Origin: Planctomycetota bacterium
GTDB lineage: Bacteria > Planctomycetota > SZUA-567 > H5-PLA8
Direction of reading: 5' to 3'
Assembly (NCBI GenBank): GCA_023150555.1
Contig: JAKLKQ010000048.1
Location: forward strand, 1-53,802
DNA length: 53,802 nucleotides
The notes under the pieces are model-generated. The model saw only the letters and a program-made list of their open reading frames with translations, was not told the DNA's origin and searched no databases. Below, piece after piece: positions 47,303 through 53,802 of this stretch (position 1 is the first letter of the stretch; each line of letters starts with the position of its first letter). A program made the position numbers and the translations under genes.

Positions 47303-49645
47303 ATGAGTTCGAGAGTCGGCGGCTTGGCCGCCATCGTAGTCATCGCCGCCCTGTGGCTTGCCGGACTGGGCTGGTGGGCTTATCGCGAGACGGCGCCCGC
47401 CGAAGCCCCCGCGCCGCGCAAGCCTTCCGCACCGTCGAAGGACGATGCTGCGCCGCCGGGCGATACGCCTGCCGCGATGCCGCCCGCCGCACCCGGCAAG
47501 ACGGGGTCGCAGCGCTACGAGGACCTCTTCAAGAACGAGATCGCCGCGCAGACCCACGAGGACGTCTTCGTGAAGCTCTGGGACGCCGTGCGCGCCGCGC
47601 CCGCCGGCCGGAAGCACCTGCCGCTGCGCGATTTCGCCTTTACCCAGCTGCGCGCGCCCGCGTTTCAGCCGGCGAAGGCGCTGGAGCACGGCATCGCGGA
47701 AGCGGTGCTGGGACCCAACGCCGAGGAGCTGGGGCCGGAAGCCTGGCGCGGGCTCGTCGACGCCTGGATTGCGCAGGGCTACGAACTGGCCGAGTGCGAG
47801 TTCCACCATCCGGCCTTCGATGCCGCGGCCGGCGGGGGCTTCCAGTCGACGGTCAATTTCCTCCTGCATCTGGCCAACGCGAAGACGAACGAGCGCCTCG
47901 TCGTGAAGGGCGAACTCTCCGTGCGCTGGCAGCTGCAGGCTCCGGACGCCGCCCCGTCGGCGGGCGTCGTCGAGGTCGCTTCCGCCACGCTGCTGAGGCG
48001 GACTGGGGCGCCGGTCTTCCGCGAAGTCCACGCCGTGGGCGGCGAAGGGTCCTTCATCCAGCCGCTCCTGGCGCACGACCTGGACGGCGACGGCCGCGAC
48101 GATGTGCTGATGCCATCGCAGAACGCCGCGCTGCTCAACCGGGGCGGGATGAAGTTCGAAGAGCGGCCGCTCTTCAAGCACGAGCCGGGTTTCCTGATCC
48201 GTGCCGCCGCGATTGCCGACTTCGACGGCGACGGGCACGACGACCTGCTGGCCGCCGGGCCCCCCGGTCTGCCGGCGCTCTTTCCCGGCGACGGCAAGGG
48301 CGGGTTTTCGGAAGCGGGCCGTCCCGCCGGGGGCGTGGCCGAGCCCCTGGTGAACCCGCTGGTGCTGGCGACCGGCGACGTGGACGGCGACGGCGACCTG
48401 GACGTCTGGCTGACGCAATACCGCCAGCCCAACCGGGAGCAGGATCTGCCGAAGGTCTACTTCGACGCCAACGACGGCTACCCTTCGTACCTGCTGCTCA
48501 ACGACGGGAAGGGGACGTTCAGCGAAGGCACACAGGGCGCGGGGCTGGCGGCCAAGCGCCTGCGCCGCACCTTCAGCGCCTCGTTCGTGGACCTGGACGA
48601 CGACGGCGACCTGGACCTGGTGGTGGTCAGCGACTTCGCGGGCGTGGACCTGTACACCAACGACGGCAAGGGGTATTTCAGGGAAGTCTCGCGCGAGATC
48701 CTGGAGGAGCGCAGCAACTTCGGCATGTCGCACGCGCTCTCCGATTTCGACAACGACGGGAAGCTGGACCTGTACGTGATCGGGATGAGTTCCACGACGG
48801 CGCGGCGCCTGGAGCGCATGGGCGTGGGGCGCGCGGAATATCCCGAGTACCAGAAGCTGCGCCCGCTGATGGGCTACGGCAACCGCATGTACCTCGGCCA
48901 GGGCGGCCTCGCGTTCCGCCAGCCCGAGTTCCGCGGCAGCGTCGCGCGCACCGGCTGGTCGTGGGGCACGGTGGCCTTCGACTTCGACAACGACGGCGAC
49001 CGCGACCTGTACGTCGCCAACGGATTCTCCAGCGGCGCGTCGGCCAAGGACTACTGCACGCAGTTCTGGAGCCACGACATCTACCCGAAGAAGCTCGCGA
49101 CCGAAGTCATGGACTTCGGCGGCTTCCGCAAGTCGATGGAGGAAGGGCGCATCAGCTGGAACGGATTCGAGCACAACAACCTGCTCCAGAACCTGGGCGG
49201 GCGGGAATTCTGTAACACCGCGTGGCTCTTCGGCGTCGCCTTCGAGTTCGATTCGCGCCTGGTGCTCGACGAGGACCTGGACGGCGACGGCCGACGGGAC
49301 CTGCTGCTGACCGAGCAACTGCGCAACGGCACGCGCCTGCGGGTGTACCGCAACGAGTTCCCCGAAGCCGGGCGCTGGATCGGCGCGCGGCTGCTGACGC
49401 CCGCGCCGGGCGCTACGCCCATCGGCGCGCGCGTAAGCGTCTCGGCCGGCGGCAAGGTCCAGGTGCTGCGCTGCGTGCAGGGCGACGGCCTGGCGATCCA
49501 GCATTCGCGGACCAAGCATTTCGGCCTGGGCGCGGCGGAGCAGGTGGACTGGCTGGAAGTGCGCTGGCCGGACGGCAAGGTGCAGCGCCTCGACGCGCCG
49601 GCCGCCGGGCAGGTGCACGTCTTCAATTGCACGAAGGCGAAGTGA
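47303..49645 (+). CDS. VCBS/FG-GAP repeat protein with C-terminal ASPIC/UnbV domain
   Basis: This 780-residue protein has an N-terminal membrane anchor or signal (about 6-27), a Pro/Ala-rich linker, and an alpha/beta region to about residue 240. At least seven calcium-loop units follow (DLDGDGRDD, DFDGDGHDD, DVDGDGDLD, DLDDDGDLD, DFDNDGKLD, DFDNDGDRD, DLDGDGRRD), which build a beta-propeller. The last 90 residues are the ASPIC/UnbV domain (GARVSVSAGGKVQVL, HFGLGAAEQVDWLEVRWPDG). Such proteins are surface or periplasmic and often adhesive or part of outer-membrane complexes; many occur in Planctomycetota. Confidence 0.9.
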   Translation: MSSRVGGLAAIVVIAALWLAGLGWWAYRETAPAEAPAPRKPSAPSKDDAAPPGDTPAAMPPAAPGKTGSQRYEDLFKNEIAAQTHEDVFVKLWDAVRAAPAGRKHLPLRDFAFTQLRAPAFQPAKALEHGIAEAVLGPNAEELGPEAWRGLVDAWIAQGYELAECEFHHPAFDAAAGGGFQSTVNFLLHLANAKTNERLVVKGELSVRWQLQAPDAAPSAGVVEVASATLLRRTGAPVFREVHAVGGEGSFIQPLLAHDLDGDGRDDVLMPSQNAALLNRGGMKFEERPLFKHEPGFLIRAAAIADFDGDGHDDLLAAGPPGLPALFPGDGKGGFSEAGRPAGGVAEPLVNPLVLATGDVDGDGDLDVWLTQYRQPNREQDLPKVYFDANDGYPSYLLLNDGKGTFSEGTQGAGLAAKRLRRTFSASFVDLDDDGDLDLVVVSDFAGVDLYTNDGKGYFREVSREILEERSNFGMSHALSDFDNDGKLDLYVIGMSSTTARRLERMGVGRAEYPEYQKLRPLMGYGNRMYLGQGGLAFRQPEFRGSVARTGWSWGTVAFDFDNDGDRDLYVANGFSSGASAKDYCTQFWSHDIYPKKLATEVMDFGGFRKSMEEGRISWNGFEHNNLLQNLGGREFCNTAWLFGVAFEFDSRLVLDEDLDGDGRRDLLLTEQLRNGTRLRVYRNEFPEAGRWIGARLLTPAPGATPIGARVSVSAGGKVQVLRCVQGDGLAIQHSRTKHFGLGAAEQVDWLEVRWPDGKVQRLDAPAAGQVHVFNCTKAK

Positions 49646-49652
49646 CGACCGG

Positions 49653-50654
49653 CTACTGGTTGGGCTTTTCCTTGTAGCCGTCCTTCTCCCACTCGGCGGC
49701 GCGCTTCTGGGTCGCCTTGTCGTCGAAGATCAGCTCCTTGCCCGTGAAGTTCTTGTCGAAGAGGGGGCGCGAGGGCCGGAAGTAGATCTCCGGCACGCCG
49801 CCGGTGTGGAAGACCGGCAGCGTCGTGTTCGTGCCGCTCTCTTTCACGTGCTCGACGATGTTGTGCCCGCCCATCTCGCCGCGCAGCAGTTCAAGCATCA
49901 CCTCTTCGTTCTCGAGGAAGTTGCCGCCGAAGTTGTCGAGGTTCGACGAGGAGAAGTCGATCAGGTCGAACGTGCGCGTGCCCGCGCCCATCCCGCGGTA
50001 GCGGTAGTACTGGCGGAAGCGCAGCGGCGCGTAGGACTCGAAGGTCAGCTTCACGCGGAAGTCCTTCATCATGTCCTGGAAGATCGGCTTCAGGTCGCGG
50101 TAGATCTGCAGGTTCGCGGGGCTGGGGCCGGGCGGCGGCGGCTCGCCTTCCTTGCGCTGCGGCGGCTGGGGCGGCTTGGTGGTAAGCTTCACCGCCACGG
50201 CCATCTGCCCGGCGTGCCGCCCGTACCACGTCGATTGGTAGATGGGGAAGAGTTCGAAGGTGATGCGGTTGTTCTTCTCGTACTGCATCGTGTTCAGGAA
50301 CGGCGAGACGTACTGGAGCTTGTTGATGTCGCCGATCCTGTACACGCTGACGCTCTCGCGCGAACCGCCCTCGGCGTCCTGGACCTTGTGGCTTTCCAGC
50401 GCCGCGCCTTCGCCCATCTGCGCCACGCGCGCCTCGGCGCCGCTCTTCTCTAGCAGCCGCGTGAAGATCTTCTCCGCGCCCGCGTCGCTCTCCAGGTCCA
50501 GCAGTTTGCCGCTGATGCGCAGCCGCTCGGTGATCACGGCGCTGCCGTCCTGCTCGAGCCGGATGTTGGTCTCCAGCTGCATGCACCCGCCCAGCGCAAG
50601 CGTCAGGGCGGTCACGGCCAGCAGGGAAAGGACACGGCGTCGGGCATCTCGCAC
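49653..50654 (-). CDS. lipoprotein of unknown function
   Basis: This 333-residue protein begins at a GTG with GGAGG nine bases upstream. It has a lipoprotein signal ending in LALGGC (C24), so it should be lipid-anchored in the envelope. The rest starts with a beta-rich stretch (NIRLEQDGSAVITERL) often seen in Planctomycetota lipoproteins of unknown role; a Pro-rich insert (about 160-180) and a mixed alpha/beta C-terminus follow. It is convergent with the VCBS gene, only seven bases away. The function is unknown. Confidence 0.8.
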   Translation of the reverse strand: MRDARRRVLSLLAVTALTLALGGCMQLETNIRLEQDGSAVITERLRISGKLLDLESDAGAEKIFTRLLEKSGAEARVAQMGEGAALESHKVQDAEGGSRESVSVYRIGDINKLQYVSPFLNTMQYEKNNRITFELFPIYQSTWYGRHAGQMAVAVKLTTKPPQPPQRKEGEPPPPGPSPANLQIYRDLKPIFQDMMKDFRVKLTFESYAPLRFRQYYRYRGMGAGTRTFDLIDFSSSNLDNFGGNFLENEEVMLELLRGEMGGHNIVEHVKESGTNTTLPVFHTGGVPEIYFRPSRPLFDKNFTGKELIFDDKATQKRAAEWEKDGYKEKPNQ

Positions 50655-51056
50655 GGGTTGGAGCCTCCGGGTATCGGTTCAACCTTTGACTACACCGGCA
50701 CGTCCTGAAATCCGGCGGAACTCCAGCAGCCCGTTGAAAAAGGGCCCGGCCGCGCAGCCTTGGATTGTGATTCGGACCAAGGCGCGCGAAGTCAAGGCGT
50801 ACCGAGGAGGTACGCCGCAGCGAAGCGGAACGCAGGTCCGGATCACAAGACTAGGCTGCCCAAAGGGTTGTGGGTCTTTTCGTGTTGAACTTCGTTCCGC
50901 TACGCTCGCCGTAGCCTCCGGCTACGGCTCTGCTTCGCGGTCCTCGTTCAGTTCGAAAATCCCTCGCAACGCGGCCTGGACCCTCTTTCAACGGGCTGCC
51001 AGGCGATTCGGCTTGTGGTTCTATCTTGGTGCTTTGTCCTTGGCCCCCGGTATCCG
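50655..51056. other. 400-base spacer holding a MITE-like element
   Basis: No gene is seen. Most of the spacer is the inverted-repeat element at 50725-51000. The remaining flanks are short and plain. Confidence 0.5.
50725..51000. repeat. MITE-like element with long terminal inverted repeats
   Basis: The ends are imperfect inverted repeats of about 30 bases: AGCAGCCCGTTGAAAAAGGG at the left (from about 50725) and CCCTCTTTCAACGGGCTGCC at the right (to 51000). The pairing continues inward to CGGCCGCG and CGCGGCC. Inside are two hairpins, GCGTACC/GGTACGC and CGTAGCC/GGCTACG. The size and structure fit a non-autonomous mobile element; the ends resemble TTGAAAAAGGG/TTTTTCAACGGG repeats seen in other bacteria. 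Confidence 0.6.
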
Positions 51057-52511
51057 TCAGGGCGGCGGCATGCCGGGCGCCGGCTCCGCGCCGGGCGGCA
51101 TGCCCTCGGGCGGCGGGCCGCGCGGATCTTCGGTGGCTGGGGCGCCCTCGAGCGGCGGAGGCGGCGGTACGTCGAGCTGGCTCTTGGGCGGATCGAACTG
51201 CTTGCGCGCGTGCCAGATGGCGCCCAGGATGCGGGCGGGCGAATTCTCCTCGGTGCCGTCCGCGTCGATCAGGAAGACCGGCAGCAGTTCGGCCTTTTCG
51301 CTGTAATCCGTGGTCATCTTGTCCTGGATCTTGTAGGCGAGGATGTTCTTGCCGTTCTGCGGGTAGCTGCCCTTGAAGGCCGTCCACACCAGCACCTCGC
51401 CCTGGAACGTCAGGTCCGGCTCGCCCAGCAGCGCCTTGAAATCGCCCAGGGTCTTCGCGCTCTTCAGCCGCTCGCCGATGACCTGGAGGTCCTTGGGATC
51501 GAACGGCCGGTTGTTCTTGATCCGTTCGACGGCATCGTTGACGGCTTCCTCGGTGCTGCGCTCCGCCGCGACGCGTTCGCGCCAGGCCCGCCAGTACGGT
51601 GCCGCCAGGATGCCCACGCCCGCCAGCACCAGCAGCGCGACCATGCCGATGATCCCGAACCAGGTCATGCGCATCGGCGCACCGACCAGTTCCTGGCCGG
51701 GCTTCTTGCGGATCGAGGCCTTCATCGCCTCGGCCGCCGCGCGCGCGTACTCCGAACTGGTCCGCACCGAAGTCGAATTCGGATTGCCGCCGGCGTTCAG
51801 ATTGATCGCCGGCTGCCGCGTCGAACTGCCGCCCGGTGCCTTCACGTTCGCCGCCGGCTGGCGCGACGAACTGCCGCCGGGCTTCGTCGCAGTCGCGGTG
51901 GGGGCCCCCGGGGCCGCCGGCTGGTGCGACGAACTGCCGCCGGGCTTCGCCGGGGCCGCCGGAGCGCTCTTGCCCGACGGCGACTTGCGCGGGTCCAGGT
52001 AATTGCCGTCCAGCTTGATCTTGACCGTCTTCTGCTGCGTGCTGCCGGGTTCGACCTTGCCGGCCTCCGGCTGCGCGGGCAGGCGTCCGCTGGGCCGCAG
52101 GACCTCCTGGCGCCCGCTGATGCGCGACGGCGGAGCGGGGCTGCTTCCCTTCGAGGCCGAGGTCCCTATGGCGGCTGCGGCGGCGGGCGCCTTGGCCGAG
52201 GTCTTCTTCTCCGGCGGCGGATCGGGCTTGTCGTCCTCGTCGTAGACCAGGCGGTTGCCACCGAGTTCGATCAGGTCGCCCTTCTTGAGCGCGCGGCGCA
52301 GGATCTTCTTGCCGTTGACGAAGGTGCCGTTCTTGGTCTCGAGGTCCTCGATGAAGACGTGGTCGCCGACGAGCGAGATCTTGGCGTGGCGGGGTTCGAT
52401 GTAGCTGCCGTCGAGTTTCACCGCGCTGGCCGCATCGGTGCCGAGGACGATCCCGTTCCTGACGTGGACTTCCAGCGGCGGGTTGGCCTCTTTGATGACC
52501 AGCTTGCGCAT
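51057..52511 (-). CDS. FHA-domain membrane protein
   Basis: This 484-residue protein starts at the ATG at 52511. The first 90 residues form an FHA domain (VRNGIVLGTD, EPRHAKIS, DLETKNGTFVNGKKI), which in known cases binds phosphothreonine; the usual glycine-arginine pair reads GT here, which may weaken binding. A Ser/Gly/Pro-rich linker (about 110-250) carries three near-repeats of PGGSSSRQPA. One membrane helix (about 280-305) leads to an alpha/beta extracytoplasmic domain and a Pro-rich tail. It probably senses phosphorylation by a Ser/Thr kinase not encoded here. Confidence 0.87.
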   Translation of the reverse strand: MRKLVIKEANPPLEVHVRNGIVLGTDAASAVKLDGSYIEPRHAKISLVGDHVFIEDLETKNGTFVNGKKILRRALKKGDLIELGGNRLVYDEDDKPDPPPEKKTSAKAPAAAAAIGTSASKGSSPAPPSRISGRQEVLRPSGRLPAQPEAGKVEPGSTQQKTVKIKLDGNYLDPRKSPSGKSAPAAPAKPGGSSSHQPAAPGAPTATATKPGGSSSRQPAANVKAPGGSSTRQPAINLNAGGNPNSTSVRTSSEYARAAAEAMKASIRKKPGQELVGAPMRMTWFGIIGMVALLVLAGVGILAAPYWRAWRERVAAERSTEEAVNDAVERIKNNRPFDPKDLQVIGERLKSAKTLGDFKALLGEPDLTFQGEVLVWTAFKGSYPQNGKNILAYKIQDKMTTDYSEKAELLPVFLIDADGTEENSPARILGAIWHARKQFDPPKSQLDVPPPPPLEGAPATEDPRGPPPEGMPPGAEPAPGMPPP

Positions 52512-52999
52512 GAGCGGCTTTCCGAAACGCGATTGGGGCAACGCGCCCGTCGCCGCGGGCGCACCTGGGGCATTATACGCGTTCCGCCCCGCGCCGAAAG
52601 CCCCGCAAGGCAGGAAAAGCAGGCCTCCCGATTGCGGGTTGCGGACTGCGGATTTCGGATTGAACGTCCGGACACGCGCTCCGCGCTATGACCAGGACGA
52701 GGACGCCGTACCCGCCGAACCCTTGGAACCGTCGAGTCTACGATGCGATGGATGGGCGTCAACCTGGGGCAGGGGCTTCGCGGACGATGGACGAGCGTGT
52801 TGGATTGGGAAAGAGCACCGTCGTACTGCTGAGGACAAACTGCAACTACTGGCGTTTAGGTTCTTCGGTTTGTTGCGGCTTTTCATCGTCCTTATCGTCA
52901 CTATCCTTCGTTGTCACTCCCTGGGTCGCCTCACCTCAGTTGTTTCACTTTTCCTGCTTCTTTTCCTCGTCTTTAGGCGTCACGGGTTCCTGTGCTGCC
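52512..52999. other. 490-base spacer without a clear gene
   Basis: The spacer holds the -10-like TATAAT (52577-52572, minus strand) of the FHA gene, a run of GCGG/ATTGCGG units (about 52628-52664) like those at 23623-23641, and a stretch that falls in GC towards the right edge. Frames in it do not look like proteins, except the short minus-strand frame ending at 52945, treated under the beta-propeller gene. Confidence 0.5.
52572..52577 (-). promoter_or_regulatory. -10 box of the FHA-domain gene
   Basis: On the minus strand this reads TATAAT, a perfect -10 box, 60 bases before the ATG at 52511. The -35 region (about 52594-52600) is a poor match (TTTCGG). Confidence 0.4.
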
Positions 53000-53802
53000 T
53001 CAGGCGCTACACCTTTTCGGCCTTCTCACCCAATTCTTAATCCTCCAAAGCCATAAAATTGCGAGTACAATAGAAAACCAAATCTCAGGACGGAAAAAGT
53101 GTCCCCACCACCACTCTGGGTGATTTCTCTTGAAGATTTCAATCTCATTCCCATTGACAACTGCAATCTCTTCATCGGACCCCATAAATATTCCAATTGG
53201 CACCTCACTTTTACTAAATGCGATCGTATTAAGGATTGTCCCTGTTCTTGAGTCAATAACCGCAATATAATTATCCCAAGATTCTGCCAATATACGGCAA
53301 TCGTCAGACGCGAGACTTGCACGGAGCATAGGGCCTGTACAGTCAATAGCAGAGACTAGATCACCCGTATCTGCGTTCGTTAACACTATTTTCTTATCTA
53401 CACCAGCAGTGACTAGAAGTTTGCCCGAACCGGAGATTTCTCCAATAAAAAGTGGCTCCACATGCAAGTCTTTCGTCCATTTCAACCGCTCGGATTGTAG
53501 ATCGAATGCAAGAACCCTACCCGTTAACGTAGTGGCAATAATCCATTTTCCGTTCTGGGTAAAAGATACGCTCGATACAACATCTCCTTCAACTAGATTG
53601 ACAGTTTTCAGGGGATGCATCCTTGTATCCAGTAATTCGACCTGCCCCTTGCTTGGAATTGCGACAAGGCTGCTATCTTTTGAAATGTCAGGTGCCCCAA
53701 CCACGCCGTTATATTCTGCGGAGAACAAGCCAACCTGGCTCCCATCCCTGCAATTAAACAATTGGTGCTCTGTTGAAAAGTTCTTAAGTCCCTTGGGCAC
53801 CC
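53000..53802 (-). CDS. low-GC beta-propeller (WD40/PQQ-like) membrane protein, 5' partial
   Basis: The frame is open to the right edge, so its start is outside the window. The visible 266 residues contain repeated beta-sheet units (GDVVSSVSFTQNGKWIIATT, GKLLVTAGVDKKIVLTNADTG, DDCRILAESWDNYIAVIDS) of the WD40 or PQQ propeller type. One C-terminal membrane helix (WFSIVLAILWLWRIK) and a short basic tail follow. The propeller would lie on one side of the inner membrane. Its GC content is far below the rest of the window. A one-base shift just before the stop would give a longer acidic/basic tail ending at 52945, so the 3' end may be frameshifted. Confidence 0.72.
   Translation of the reverse strand, partial: VPKGLKNFSTEHQLFNCRDGSQVGLFSAEYNGVVGAPDISKDSSLVAIPSKGQVELLDTRMHPLKTVNLVEGDVVSSVSFTQNGKWIIATTLTGRVLAFDLQSERLKWTKDLHVEPLFIGEISGSGKLLVTAGVDKKIVLTNADTGDLVSAIDCTGPMLRASLASDDCRILAESWDNYIAVIDSRTGTILNTIAFSKSEVPIGIFMGSDEEIAVVNGNEIEIFKRNHPEWWWGHFFRPEIWFSIVLAILWLWRIKNWVRRPKRCSA

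Noticed and set aside
46223..49618. 1131-codon minus-strand frame opposite two plus-strand genes
   Set aside because: It spans the boundary between two recognised genes and contains no domain.
52438..53040. Plus-strand frames near the right edge
   Set aside because: They run opposite the FHA gene start and the beta-propeller gene and have odd Cys/Phe/Ser-rich runs.

Overview
The window is about 54 kb of very GC-rich bacterial chromosome. It carries about 40 protein genes on both strands and no rRNA, tRNA, CRISPR array, integrase or transposase that I can recognise. The gene families (an FHA-domain membrane protein, a zinc-ribbon kinase-like membrane protein, a VCBS/ASPIC-UnbV protein, TPR-metalloprotease proteins, a URO-D-type methyltransferase homologue, xylose-isomerase-like proteins) suggest a Planctomycetota or PVC-neighbour lineage. 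A lipid A acyltransferase homologue and lipoprotein and periplasmic signals suggest an outer membrane. The phylum is an inference; no marker gene here settles it.

Layout. 2-3730: a large FtsK/SpoIIIE-type membrane ATPase, open at the left edge. 3760-3851: a palindromic REP-like repeat. 3935-5137: an exported protein of unknown function (minus strand). 5350-8216: a leucine-biosynthesis cluster, leuC - ferredoxin:thioredoxin-reductase-like catalytic subunit - small membrane protein - leuD. 8389-15544: three large envelope proteins (metalloprotease plus TPR, secreted alpha/beta hydrolase, SGNH-like protein). 15608-15802: a 64-residue histone-fold protein with its own promoter. 15868-22110: minus-strand genes for a membrane protein, pcm, a GT2 glycosyltransferase, an LpxL-like acyltransferase and recJ. 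22111-22809: a repeat-filled spacer. 22810-28307: an RND efflux permease with its membrane fusion protein and a small NTF2-like protein. 28581-30647: a TPR-type membrane protein and a PAS-corrinoid fusion protein. 31134-35319: a pseudouridine synthase, small proteins, an interrupted REP-like repeat, a GT-C-like membrane protein and a class-I glutamine-amidotransferase-like hydrolase. 35457-39412: a sugar isomerase-like TIM barrel coupled to a membrane pseudokinase (minus strand). 39614-44232: a nucleotidyltransferase-hydrolase fusion, ruvX, an endonuclease III-like glycosylase, a YjbQ-family protein and a ComF-family protein. 44312-49645: a GH20-like protein, a URO-D-family protein and a VCBS/ASPIC protein. 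49653-52511: a lipoprotein and an FHA-domain membrane protein. 53000-53802: a low-GC beta-propeller protein running off the right edge.

Most genes are housekeeping or envelope functions. Tight coupling (ATGA/GTGA overlaps or direct abutment) marks four co-translated sets: acyltransferase-GT2-pcm, efflux MFP-permease, pseudokinase-isomerase, and nucleotidyltransferase-ruvX-glycosylase. The items most worth a second look are the bacterial histone, the pseudokinase, the PAS-corrinoid fusion, the nucleotidyltransferase-hydrolase fusion, the reductase inside the leuCD cluster, and a palindromic repeat family in which one copy is split by a highly structured insert of about 200 bp.
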